The notes beneath the pieces were generated by a model. The model searched no databases, was not told the origin of the DNA, and saw only the letters and a program-made list of their open reading frames with translations. From Paragorgia papillata (Eukaryota > Cnidaria > Anthozoa > Scleralcyonacea > Coralliidae), in the NCBI GenBank assembly GCA_035771165.1, contig JAWNZC010000220.1, forward strand, positions 726,001 through 790,000: a stretch of 64,000 nt of DNA, written 5' to 3'. Each line of letters begins with the position of its first letter. Position 1 is the stretch's first letter. Both the position numbers and the translations under genes were made by a program. Positions 17,700 through 29,905 of this stretch are shown in pieces.

Positions 17700-20100
17700 G
17701 CTTGGTCACCTTTAATATTTAATAGGGTCAGTTGGGAGACCAAGCGCATTTGTAATTGTCATGTTAATATTAAATACATGCATGTGAAATTTTTCTTCCC
17801 GTGTTTAATTTGACCTGTAACTATAGTGACGGCACGCAGTGTCTGTATATGTTATCAGGTACTTTTTCTTCTTCAGTGACTCAGGTTTTGAAGTAAAGAA
17901 GCTTATTATGCAACATGAATAATTTAGATGTTGTGCATTGGGCTTGAGGGGGTATATATTGTCCATAGTTTGTTAATTATTAACGTACAGTATACCCCCT
18001 TCGAGGTATCATCGGTTTCAAATTATGAAGCTTAACCATCTAATAAAACCATCCCACAAGCGGGATGTTAAACTTGAACACATAAAGCTAAAAATCCTAT
18101 AGCGGTGTTGTGGCGGGGTATGAGAGGCGGCACATTTTTCCGGAGGGTTGTGATTAGGTTTAGGGTTTCCGGGGGGCGTGATTACCGGGGGGGTGGTATG
18201 GGGGTGAGGTTTCGTTATAGTCATAGCCTGACATGGTGGTAGATTACAGTTAGCCTGCGTCGCATCCGGCCTTCGGAAACCCGAATATATTCTCGGGTTT
18301 CCGAAGGCCAGATGCGACGCTGCCGACGCAGGCTAATTACAGTCTACACTAAAATATAGACGAGCAACTTTCACAAACATGTACATGTACACGTTATATA
18401 TCATATGTCCTCGATAAGGGGTGCGCATATTAAATGGCCCCCTGTATAATTTGGGGGCAGTTTTGGGGCCAGGCCTCTCACAATTTCGGTCTGTCGCTCG
18501 ACGTTAAAAAAAGAGGCCTGGGAACCAGGCTGCGTCTGGCGTTAGCCAGAGTAAAATACTAATCGAATCGGCAGATAAATGAACTAAATTAAATCAAGTG
18601 CATGACCTCAAAACGGTCCAGTCCATCTGGGGAGAACAAATTTAAAAAAAGATGGCTCTTGGAGACTGTATATACCTCAGTCAGACTCAGTCATCGGGTT
18701 ATTGAGATCCCAGTTTAACCCTCATACCGAGCATGGTTGCCATTTGGCGACTTACGTTTACTCTGGCCTGGCTATTATAAACGCCAGACGATTTTTACTT
18801 GCACATGTCAAGTGGAGACCTCCTGGTAATCTGCCTGGTAAAGGGTTATTAAGGGCGCGCTTTCCAATTGACAAGGTTAGACCGGTCAGTCCGGCCAGAA
18901 TGGACTTGCTTTTGATTAGGACCAAATTTTCCAGTCAGACCATCCCAGGTCTCAAACGAATCGTGTTCCATTTAACCGGACTGACCGGTCTCAGTGGCGT
19001 AGCCAGGATTTTTTGTCAAGGGGGGCCAGGAAAAAACTAGGGGGGGCCCAGCTTAACTGAGGCATATGAAGCCAAATTTTCTCAGGGGGGGCCAGCACTT
19101 TTGCCAGTCTAAGCGTACAAATGTCTAAGCGTGCAAATGGAAAGCACCCTAAGTTACACAGCTATGTGAAATAAAATTAGTGTCCTGCGTAGGCAGTGTT
19201 GAAATACAAATCGAAATATAGTAAGGTTTGAGTACTGCCGAAATTATTGAAATCGGATTGTTTGCGTATCGGTTTACTTTTCACCCAATTTTCAACCACA
19301 TTAAACTAAAATTTAATGGCTTAGTCCTTGGTCTATGCATGATCAATCTTTCCACAAACGTTCATGAAAATCTGTGCAGTACTTTGTGAGATATCCTGGC
19401 GACAGACAAGCATCCTTAGCGGAGGCGTAAAGATCGTGAAAAACAACTGAGAAGACCGAGGAAGTATAGTTATTATGTAAACCCAGGCGATGCTTCAACA
19501 GTCCGTGACCAAACTCAAAGATCGCGCTGATATAATGAAGCTTGAAGGATTTTCAAGCAAAATATTTTCTACCGCTCAAAATAATTTGAGGATGTTCCGA
19601 AGTTCGTATTAAACCTACTCGGCCTTTTCCTGCTGAGTGACAATGTCCCTTGAAAAAGGGGAAATCGAGTTTATTCTGGAACGGTGTTGGACGGGGAATC
19701 CCCGATTAATATCGTATTACCGAGTCTGTGCGCATACCGAGAATGCCAAGAACACCATGAGCAGTTCACACGAGTCATTCAGATGCTTATTTTTCTCGAA
19801 TGCTACGAATATCATGTCTCACGTTCGCGTATACGACAGTAGTCCTGGTTATAACTAGGATTTGATACATGTAATATACGTTAACAACGTATACAGACAT
19901 TTTAATATGTACCCTTCTGTTTAAAAATTCAGATTTACATCGCTTCTCGTCAGCTTGCATACAAATGATGCAACATGAATTTTTCATCAGTTCCCATAGC
20001 AACAGTCACGCAGGTAGTTTTTTCCCACTGCCAAGCTGTGGCATGCCCGAGTTTTGACTTGACAGACGGCTGTTGATTGGTCGAAATGTAAAACAATTAC
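17700..20100. other. Spacer between G and the Maf gene
   Basis: No gene seen. Contents are a hairpin at 18249-18336 (TTAGCCTGCGTCGCATC with its inverse), a copy of the GCCAGACGATTTT repeat at about 18765-18850, a GGGCGCTTTCC MITE at 18851-19150, and a hAT-like end CAGTGGCGTAGCCAGGA with G-runs nested in it at about 18993-19105. A copy of the ATATCTCAAAAAG repeat lies at about 19250-19420. Confidence 0.55.
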
Positions 20101-20301
20101 GTAACCGCGAGATAAAAATAAACCCAAAGGGGAAAATTCATTTCACCTCCACACCAGTTCACACCGGTTTGGACTTCTTATAGGAGAAGCGTAACAATTA
20201 TTAGTATCTGAAGCGAAAGCAAACTCAAGCAATCAAGGTTGGTATCTCTGCTGTACTGATCTCGCTGTATCCTTTGTACTGTTCGCTAAATTCGCTGTGA
20301 G

Positions 20302-20976
20302 ATGGACAAATATATGGGAATGAATCAAGAGTCAGACAGTTACTTCGACCTGCAGTCGCTATTGGACGACGACGACAGTCAATTGTACAACGATGCGTTT
20401 AATGGGGACAGCGTTGGAAAGTTTGAAGACATCGTCGACGGCAAAGGTCCAAGTCTACCGCTTGATTTGGGCTGGATGAACAAGTTTGTCTCTGTAGGCA
20501 TAAATGGAAACAAATATACGAACAATCCTATGGGACTACCCAAACAGACGGTGAACGACGCGGCTTATTCCAGCGCGCTCGAGTCAAAGACCTTGCTTGA
20601 CGAAATTAGTTCAACACCAATACCGTCGCCTTGTCTGAGTAGTAGTGATAAACTGACATATGTTAGCGACGACGAATTGTTGAAGTTATCGGTTAAGGAA
20701 TTAAATAGAGTTGTGAAAGCTTTACCGAAAGACGACGTTAAAGAGATCAAGCAGAGACGGCGAACGTTGAAGAACCGGGGATACGCTCGATCGTGTCGCG
20801 TCAAACGACAGGAAGAGAAGAGCTGCCTGGAGCAAAATAACGGAGGTTTGGAGGTCGATATTAAACTACTAAAGCTTGAATTAAAGACGGTGATGGCCCA
20901 GCGAGATGAGTACAAGAAAAAATATGAAAACCTACTTCACAAAAGGTTTTCCGAACTGACTCGGACTGGACGGTAG
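20302..20976 (+). CDS. Maf: Maf-family bZIP transcription factor, single exon
   Basis: Intact 224-residue ORF and the only clear plus-strand gene. The N-terminus is acidic (DLQSLLDDDDS near 17-26), as in activation domains. The Maf extended homology region starts at SDDELLKLSVKELN (about 122-135), followed by the basic region QRRRTLKNRGYARSCRVKR (151-169) with the Maf N-R-x-Y-A-x-S-C-R contact residues, then a leucine zipper (about 172-213). Maf proteins bind MARE elements as homodimers or heterodimers in the nucleus. The length and the acidic N-terminus suggest a large-Maf-like protein, though it is shorter than vertebrate large Mafs. A TATA-like GATAAAAATAAA sits at 20110-20121 and an AATAAA at 21221, consistent with a single-exon transcript. 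Absence of introns is common in maf genes. Nothing links it functionally to the receptors except position. Confidence 0.93.
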   Translation: MDKYMGMNQESDSYFDLQSLLDDDDSQLYNDAFNGDSVGKFEDIVDGKGPSLPLDLGWMNKFVSVGINGNKYTNNPMGLPKQTVNDAAYSSALESKTLLDEISSTPIPSPCLSSSDKLTYVSDDELLKLSVKELNRVVKALPKDDVKEIKQRRRTLKNRGYARSCRVKRQEEKSCLEQNNGGLEVDIKLLKLELKTVMAQRDEYKKKYENLLHKRFSELTRTGR

Positions 20977-21775
20977 AGGAACTGAGGAAGATGTCAAAGA
21001 TTTAGGACAAGGGGCAGTTAGCAAGTAGTCTTTTGGAGTCTAAGACCCGTTTTAATGTTCAGGTCAAACAAAATACGTATACTTTACATGAGTCGAACTA
21101 AATCCTGGGAATTACCAAAGTTTACGACAAGATTGATAATCGACCAATTAAGTCCGTGCACGTGAGACGAAGAACGTCCGGAATTTATATTTTTAGCCCG
21201 GTCGACTTGAAATTGAAAAAAATAAATTAGTTCGTCTCATGATCGAAGTATACGTCGTTTGTCCTGTCCCTAAATTGTTTAGACTTTAAGGTCTATCTAC
21301 ATGATACGATTTTCGTATATCCGATTGTCATTACGTTAATCGTACCGTGTCAGCGGAAAGGCCTTTAAAATTAGTGTTGATGAACACCAAACTATATATC
21401 AATCGTAGGAGTTAGACCGCTCAAAACTAGTTTAACTGGCACAAACGTTTAATTTATATGCAATTTATATTGTGGAACACTTATACAAGGTTTGAGTAAT
21501 ATATATATATATATAGATAGATAGATATACGACGAACGCACAACTTAGCACAATGCCTGTAAACGAGTTAATGAAACTACATTAGAAGTGTAATACTGCT
21601 AGATATTTGTCAAAAGGCATAAGATACTTATTTTATAATTTAAATGATTACTGAAAAAAATTTATGAAACGATGTATATACAGGAAAATAACAAATGAAA
21701 AAGTTTAACTTTGAAGTACTTTTTGTTTCTACTGTATGTTTTTCTTACGTTAATAACACTAATAATAATAGGACG

Positions 21776-21828
21776 ACAACAATAGCAGCAACAACAACAA
21801 CAGCAACAACAGCAACAAGAACAACAAG

Positions 21829-21868
<40 letters not shown>

Positions 21869-21870
21869 GC

Positions 21871-21929
<59 letters not shown>
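21776..21929. repeat. (ACA)n microsatellite
   Basis: About 150 bases of ACA/GCA triplets between the Maf gene and the 3' end of F. The poly-Thr frame is an artefact. Confidence 0.96.
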
Positions 21930-22147
21930 AAAAGAACTGTTGTTTTGCTGCTTGACTGTGCGAGTGTTGGTACTCAATTTCCGATCTGTCAACAAATACT
22001 TATCGAGTAAAGTAGCCAGTCAGATTGCAATGGCCTATACTCCAAGCTAGGTTTCTACTAATTAATTTACAATAGTCTTCATTCTGGTATGAAGCTGATC
22101 TTGTACAGAAAATGAAGTACTGTTAATACTTATTTGCCCCCATTTTA

Positions 22148-24216
22148 TCAAAACTGTGCATGCTCCTCGTCTTCGCAGAACGGCTGAGCTTGGAGGTCAT
22201 TCTTCGCGGACGACATACGCATATATCGTTGTCTGCGCATGACAAAAGCTGCCAATACTAGTGTGAGCAGGATAGCGAGAACGACAGACAGGGCAATGGT
22301 ACTGGCTTTGTAAGAATTAGATCCATCGCGAGACTTGGGGTTTCTAACCATAGCCGAAGATGGTGTCGTCATTCCTGAGACCGGTCGACGCTGCAAATAT
22401 AACAAGATAAGATATTCAGGGTCGTCGTGGCTCTGAGATTAATTTAGGGGGGCCAAGAGCACAATTTTCCCGAAAACAACAACATTTTCCCGACATACAT
22501 ATACATAGAATTATAGAAAAACATCGTCATAAAATATGAGGTAAAATACATATAACAAATTTAATAGTCAATAGTATAATTTCAAAGAAAATTAAAACTG
22601 TTATCACAGAGTTTTGGGGCGATACAGGCATGGAAATTCGCAACTCACAACGGCCAAAAAAAAATTAGCGCACGCGCGAGTTTACGCCTAGCATAGATAT
22701 CAGACCTTGTCCGACACAGCGTTGCTCTACGTGCTTATTGACTCCACACGAACAAACGAACGAGAGAACTCGCATACGGAATATAAAGCGCTGCTATATA
22801 GGCACTGCAAGTTGCACTGTTTTCCGATGAATTATTGTTGTATTAGTCAAAATAATATTTAACTGCAAAATATTCAATAAAAAGAACAAGCATAAGTAAA
22901 GCATCCACATCATTGTTTTCTTTTGCGTCTTTTGTTTACCATGTCCAAAATTCCGATAAAACCACAACGTTTACATTTCCAACACTTTCCGGTGTCAGTT
23001 TCTTCATTGATTTCAATATGCAGATTAAGAAATGTGATCCTGTTCACTAGGAAGTTTACCACAGGTTTTCATTGGGAATCAGAACTCATGCATGCGATGT
23101 GGTATACGTTCATGGATTAGCTACGATAATTCACGAATTATTAATGAGTTTGAGAACTCAAGGTATACAAACCTTCGCTTGACTGTTCTCTCCATCAATC
23201 TTCAATAGCACACAGTGTTTTTCATCTAACTCACTGGAAGCACCTTTGCATTGTATTTCCAACTTTAATAAAGCTCCAGCCCACACCTCAATGGCTTGTC
23301 TGTGCATCTAAAAAAAATGAAAAAGAGATTTCTGGGCGTTTTTACGAATGTACAGAAAATATAGGGGACATGTATTTGCTATATGCGCCCATATAGCCGC
23401 AAGGCGAATGCGACTCGCGGGTCATTGTGTACGCCATGATACTGAAGTACTTTGCAAACTTGTGCTATGGAAACCAGTAGAAGAAAGGACTAACAGAGGT
23501 AGAAGACGCATCACATACGCATCACATACGTGGACAACGTGTTACAGGACACTGGGATGGAAAATCGTCAGGAAATCTGGAAAAGTATGATGGATAGAAA
23601 GGACTGGAATCGAAACTGCGTGTGGAAGCTGTGGGGCGTTCTAGCCTACGCATAGATAGATAGCCGATAGATTTACGAATACAGAATTAGAGATGTAGAC
23701 CTTTCCTCAACACTAGACCGCCTTTAAGAGCATTCCAGCTAAAATTAAATAATATTTACTATGAAGATTTATTAACAAGGAGAATGCCTGTAAAAAAACT
23801 TGCCATTAGTTTTATCATCTCTCTCGATTGTTCTAACGGGTGTAGAGCGAACACTGAAAGAGTGAAGTAATCATTGTGATATCCAGAAAGTGTTGTCCAT
23901 GGTTGTTCGTTGACCGAGAACGTTGATTTATTCCAGAGTAGAGAGCATTTGGAGTTACCAACAAAGATTGGCGCGGATATCTTCATTCCTTTAAAACAAT
24001 CACTGGCCGTTTTGTTCACACAATTGGTCGGCTCCTGAGATTGAGAAAACTGGGCAATGAAAGAGCCGTCTTTAAATCGATAACAACCTGTCAAAAAGAC
24101 AATAAAAAGACAATTAAAATTTTGGGTGTAGCACTAAGTCAAAAGCGATCTCGGAAATATGTTTAAATGCAAATTGACTGAAATCGTGTCTGTGTCTGCG
24201 TCTGTGTCTGTGTCTG

Positions 24217-24258
<42 letters not shown>

Positions 24259-24439
24259 GGTTGTTTGTCTGTATGACTGTATGGCTGTATGTCTATGTCT
24301 GTATGTCTGTATGTCTGTGTGTGTGTATGTTTGTTTGTTTGTTTGTTTGTTTGTTTGTTTGTTTGTTTGTTTGTTTGTTTGTTTGTTTGTTTGTTTGTTT
24401 GTTTGTTTGTTTGTTTGTTTGTTTGTTTGTTTGTTTGTT

Positions 24440-24479
<40 letters not shown>

Positions 24480-27429
24480 CTTGTCTGTCGTCTTAGCTTT
24501 TGTTGTCTGTCTTCTAAGTGAGAGATTGTCTATATCCCTAGGACACCCACGGTCCCTGTAATGCAAACTCTTGCTACAGACCTTGATAAACATCAGGCGT
24601 GTCACAAATTGATCTGTTCAAGCGAGTTCCATCGTTCGGAATCCATCTATTCCCCGGCACCTTATTGGTGTAAAAAGTATCCCCTGCGACTTCAAAGTAC
24701 ATCTTGGCATTCTTCACCATTTGATAAAGACCTCGTGTTTTACGATCACATTTCCATTTTTGGCTTTCGGCGCCATCACTTCTATCAATCCTACAAGGAC
24801 GTACGGCGACTTTGTTCTGCTCTTTTGCGTCGATGCACTCCAGGGATCCTATATTCATCAACTGACCTGTGTTCGTGTACATCCACCGCGCATTCCCTTC
24901 TCCCGTGTATTTTACGGTGTTAGTCAATTCACCAGAGCTAGTTACTTTAACAAACCTAGTCATTAACCAGTCCGAGATTCCATAGGAACTGTAGTTTGGA
25001 ACTAAAATTAAAATGAGATACATGCATTTATACAATACCCTGGTTGCTATGCGTGTTTTCATTGGTTGTTGTCCATGATCAGTGGCGTAGCGAAGGTCGT
25101 CTTGGGTTTGAGGGGCGAGAACCTCGATCTCCTACCCATGATCTATTATAAGAGGTCGACAGACAGGACACGTCAGCTCAAGTCAGCTGACTTGCTTTTT
25201 TCCTTAATTCTTCAGGCCTCAAAATCCGGCAAGAGTTTCGATGATAAAGACCTTTTAAATTTTTGTATTGTATAAAACAAATAGATTCCATTTTTTTGTT
25301 GACTGTTCAGTTATAGATGCACAGAAGACGTCACAACGTGGTAAGAACATCAGTGACCCACTCGACTACGTTGTGACGTCATCTGTGCATCTATAATTGA
25401 ACAGACAACGGCAAAATGGAATATATTTTAGTACAGACTGTGAGACTGCACGTCTTTCTTCGAGGAAAAATCATCGATATTGAAGAAGGCTTTTAGACCA
25501 CACAAATGTAAAAAGCAAAGTGAAAAGATAATAAACCGTTGAGAATATAGTTTTGATATCGAAATATTATTCGTTTATTACAACTATTATCGGCAACAAT
25601 TTATCAAATTTCTCTATCTAAATTCTAAGACTATCACTATATGGACACGGTAACGTTTCCGAGCGTTTTCGTATTGTTTCAAGTAATGAGCTGATTGTTC
25701 TCGATTCCCTTTACGAAAACGTTTAGTAATTTCCCCCCCCCCATTTTTATAGTGTTTGGATATATGGTCCACTTCAATACGGTTACTTAAAGTATCACTT
25801 ATCCGTCTCATGATCAAGGATGGCGTTGCAAGAACGTGGTACAATTTGATTTATACTGAGAGAAATTTGGAGTTTGCAGCAGTTCTAGAGGCTAACAAAT
25901 TCAACTACCAAATGAATGACATGGAAATTATTAATGGTAAGGTCGTTAAATTATTTAACAGTGTTTGTTTAAACGAAAACAACTATTAAAACAGAAATAC
26001 AGATTGAGTTTCAAAACTAGCAGTCGTTATTAAATAGCTTCGTTTATACGAAAGGAAATTTTATAAGGACTATATAAATTATAAGGGTAAAACAGTGTTT
26101 TATGGTAAAACAATTAGATAATTCGTCTTCGTTTTCCTTGAGCTATAGAATTTCTGCTCATAGAAAACACGGGAACGGTGTCTAATATATTTATAAGACT
26201 GTGTCATCTCCCCGGCCACCCCCCGGGAGAACACATGTCTATATCACATTTATTTTATAAGCATTTGAATTTTCCTCATGAATTATTGATGTGTTTTAGA
26301 AATATATATACTATATATATATATTTCTAAACCTAATAATTCATGAGGAAAATTCAAAAGAAATTAATCTTTAATACTGATTAAAGATTAATTTCTTTAT
26401 AGTATGGGATAAACCCAACTATAACTATGCTAAAACTAAGCCTTTTGTTTCATTGATAATCATGTGCATGTGTAAGTTCACTTGTTTTCAACTGTTTACT
26501 GCATCAATGGGTTTACCTCGATCACGTCAAGGAAACCGAACCCCGGATTGGCATACTGTATTCAAGACGAATATAAGGCGGAATAGTGAGAATTGTCTAT
26601 TCTAGCATAATCTCTAGTTCTCTACACTTTGTTTATTTATTTACTCAACTTTCATTGTACTGAATAAAACAAAACAAAAACAAAAAAGAGATTATTAACC
26701 GAGAACAAGGTCTGTACGGGAAAATATCAGACAGATGTCTTAACAGTATGGACCAAGCCGCAGGTGAGGTTCGTACAAACAAGACCAAGGTCTGATATTT
26801 TCCCGTACAGAAAACGGGAAAAACGAGTAAACGAGGTTAATAAAGTGTTTATTATATGGCTATTTCAAGTTTTGCGATAATTATTGTATCAACTTAGTGT
26901 GAAAACCTTAGAAATTCACACAAGCAAAATCAACATCCAGGACAGCGGTCCGGATACGGAAAAAGACGGACCGTGGTCCGGATACGCATTTTTACGGACT
27001 GTGCGTTGACCAATCAGAACTCAGGATATTACAAAGCCATATGATAAATATATATATAAAATAGGTTGTGTCTTATGCACGCTGTGATTGGTCAATTACC
27101 GTGTTTATATCAGGCTATGTAAACACGGTTGTGATGTCACGGCACATTTTTTAGCCTTATTTCATAAAAGAAATAGAAAATGGATGCAGGTTTATATAAA
27201 CACAGGTTTATATAACCTGATGCAAACACTTGAGTGAGTTGGGAGAATTCAAAAGTACTTATGTAAACCCTTGCCTACGGCTCGGGTTCACATAAACTTT
27301 CAAATTCTCCCAACTCACTCTTGTGTTTGCATCAGGCTATATAAACACGGGCGGCCATTTTCTATTTCTTAATGCGATATAAAGCCCTCGAAAGAACAAA
27401 GAAAACTGACTCAATGATAAATTAAATAA

Positions 27430-27461
<32 letters not shown>

Positions 27462-29905
27462 CACAGTACCGCGCTCACACAAAACCCAACTTTAAGAATC
27501 AAGTGAAATTTGTGAAAGAAATCAGTACAAAGTGCATTGCAACAAGAAAAAGTTATGCAAAACAGGCTTTGAGAATGATCGAGGTGTTGCAAAACTCAGG
27601 CAATGTGATGTATTAATTACTATTAGGTGGCACAGTGGTTAGCGCACGTGGTGGCACAGTGGTGGCACAGTGGTTAGCGCACGTGCCTTTCACCTCTGCG
27701 ACCCGGTCAATTCCTGCTCTCAGCAGTTATCTGATTAAAAATTTCACCTTAACATGCTTTGAGAATTATGCTTGGGTAGATGTAGAATTTTTTTCTATTC
27801 TATTGTTAGTCATTGGATAAGACGTGTTAAACTGAGGAAAACAGTTTTTTTCCATCCCCTGTCATGGAACTTCTAAGTAAATTTCAGGTGGTCATACCTC
27901 ATTTATACTGTATTATTGCTCAGTAAGTTCTCAAGAATACGGAATGTTTATCCTAAGGGCAATGAACTCCGGAAATACCATGCTTAAAATAGCTTTACTA
28001 TATAAAAAAAGTACTCTGCAGCACTCTACTTTAATAAAGTCTTTATTATACATTCAGTGTGTCTGTATGTGACTTTGAAATAAAATCGAAATAACAGTTT
28101 CTTTATAGTTTCATCTTGTATTAACTCATATTCTAAGTATTTATGTATTTATCATGCGGGTGGCATTATTCTTTGGAATATACGTTTTATTTCATACTGC
28201 GTAGGCAGGTAAACGAGAAATACAAATCGAAAATGCCAAAAAGCTCTTTGTACACCTTGGTATACGTTGGTTTACTGTCGAAATACTCAGTAAGTCTAAC
28301 GTTTTTTTTACCAGAATTTATTAATTTTGCCCGTTGCTGCCTAGAATGTCTGACTCTGAAGGTTCTCTCTTTGATGAGTAAAATCGTCTTGCATTAAACA
28401 GAGCAAAACAACAAAGGAACAAAGAGCCGTTTTTGGCCAGCTCAAGCAGGAATGGGTTGAGCACTTAGCTGCCTGAAGGTTCTCCGTTTCATAAGTAAAA
28501 TCGTGTGGCGTTAGAACTTAGACAGTCTAAAACCGTAAAGAGGACGTTTAAGGAACGGGTTAATCACTTGTTGCCTAGGATGTCTGATAGTTCTCTCTTT
28601 GATGAGTAAAATCATCTGGTGTTAGGCGCTATAGCTGGTGTGAATTATCAGATTGAAACAGACATTACACAATCCACGTTGTCAGGTTTCATAAAAGTTT
28701 ACACAAACCTCAAATACAGAGTGTTATTAATGTACAGTATTAGCACATTACTCAGGCGTCATCACTGACATGCTGTCGCAAATTTGATTGATGATATTAA
28801 ACAAACCACTTTAATATATTTCCAAAGTTACAAGAATCTTCCATGTATTAAAGCCTTGAAATCCTTCATTCTACGATACCGATAAATTTCAAACAAATTT
28901 ATGTAGTTGGGTCTATTTCTAGTTTTTTATATTTATGTATTTTTAATTCCTACGGGGGAGCGCCTCGCATGGGTCCTCGAGTCCCGTTCGCGCTCTTCCC
29001 GTTTGGATATCTTCATATATATTGTAAAGTATCCAATAAAGTTGTTAAGAGTTAAGAGTTGACACTACGTCAATTAAAATTTTTACAGCTTACAGCTTCT
29101 TGAGTTAAAACTGTGAGCTGAGTATGCGATAAAGTGGTAATTCCATGAAAGCTGCCTAGGCAGATAACTACTGAGGATAGAATTACCGAATCGTATTTCG
29201 AGTGTTCTAAATTGCTCAGTATGCTAAAGCTAAGTTCAAATAAGTAATAATAATGAACGGATGATCCAGTCTGAAGGCTGTTTGTCGTATGTCGAATACT
29301 GTGAGCTTAACTTTGACCAATTTCTGTTGAACTGTTGCATTCCAAAGTGTTTCCTTTGCTCTATCCAACACACTGCCTACGCAGCTCTCTACTTTCTTAC
29401 ACGGCTTACATATTAGTAATTATCTACGTGCAATAATGGTCGACTAAACTACGTTTTCTATGTGGTTCTCCTCGACCCTGGTGTTTAGACGGTGTGTTGA
29501 TTAACAGTGTGTTGTTTAGACGGTGTTTGTACATTACACGATTTACAGTTGCCTGCATGTTGGTTATATATTCGAGTTCCGCCAAGACATGCAAAGGCGA
29601 AGTGTTATGATGCCGATCATGTTAATTAATCTTACCTGATCTGCTGAATATTTCCTCGTCTTTTACGCACCTCTTTTCCGATGCTACGTAGGTTCTTGAT
29701 TTTTCATCGCATATACAAAACTTACAGGCATTCGAAACACACCGTGCGTAGTACGGCTGCACGTCGGCAGACACTCAGTCCGACCTTCGTCGCATTCAGG
29801 ATTTGAAAATCGATCTCTCGCTCCACGAATCAACTGGAAAGCGTTGCCAGGCTTGAGCTGGCTGGCGAGAAGAAAGAAGAGGCTCAGAGATTGAAGGTAG
29901 TTCAT
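22148..29905 (-). CDS. Receptor paralog F: CysR lectin, full helix, short tail; exon 1 frameshifted
   Basis: Five exons (complement): 29636-29905, 24582-25001, 23804-24087, 23173-23307, 22148-22390; 1352 nt, one short of 451 codons. Exon 1 starts MNYLQSLSLFFLLASQ, then the family LIRGARDRF. It loses frame near 29745-29770: the upstream frame meets a stop, while the next frame gives the expected Cys-rich end (RCVKDEEIF). A single missing base explains both. Exon 2 is an unsplit CysR domain (GSLECIDA, QKWKC). Exons 3 and 4 give the six-cysteine domain (GCYRFKDG ... KHCVLLK). Exon 5 gives a stalk, a full helix (STIALSVVLAILLTLVLAAF), then RRQRYMRMSS and about 20 more residues to the stop. It has no mini-exon or long tail. 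The exon 3 donor reads ATG|GCAAGT, GC-type. Either a recent pseudogene, or a sequence error at one base. Confidence 0.72.
23340..23665 (+). mobile_element. 3' fragment of a LINE ORF2 with GATA tail
   Basis: The frame reads RRMRLAGHCVRHD, LWKPVEERTNRGRRR and then a frameshift, matching the R-R-x-x-x-x-G-H-x-x-R and G-x-R-x-x-G-R-R region at the C-terminus of many LINE polyproteins. ATAGATAGAT follows, as in 3' tails of RTE/CR1-like elements. It is antisense within the F intron between exons 3 and 4. Confidence 0.6.
24200..24482. repeat. (TGTC)n/(TTTG)n compound microsatellite
   Basis: CTGT tract, TGTATGTC variants, a long TTTG tract, then CTGT again. It lies in the short intron between exons 2 and 3 of F and makes up most of it. 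Confidence 0.96.
25288..25421. repeat. Inverted-repeat element (MITE-like)
   Basis: Arms around CAGTTATAGATGCACAGA and GACGTCACAACGTGG with their inverses leave almost no centre. It lies in F intron 1. Confidence 0.8.
26425..26640 (+). repeat. Dispersed repeat, pair of 41555-41750 (inverted)
   Basis: Contains AAAACTAAGCCTTTTGTTTC, GGAAACCGAACCCCGGATTGG and AGGCGGAATAGTGAGAAT. The same order appears reversed at 41555-41750. Just left of it, 26270-26370 is a palindrome containing AATTCATGAGGAAAA. Confidence 0.75.
26690..26845. repeat. Inverted-repeat element around ACGGGAAAATATCAGAC
   Basis: GTCTGTACGGGAAAATATCA and its inverse TGATATTTTCCCGTACAG lie about 90 bases apart, framed by TATTAACC and GGTTAATAA. 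It lies in F intron 1. Confidence 0.75.
27120..27356. repeat. Palindromic element with TATATAACCTGATGCAAAC arms
   Basis: The arms share GCAAACAC, GAGTGAGTTGGGAGAATT and their inverses. A half copy lies at about 63355-63450. An (AT)n tract follows at 27424-27455. Confidence 0.72.
27627..27735 (+). mobile_element. tRNA-derived SINE head
   Basis: GGTGGCACAGTGGTTAGCGCA resembles a tRNA A-box region and CCCGGTCAATTCC a B-box region. The A-box segment is stuttered three times at the start. It lies in F intron 1. Confidence 0.6.
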
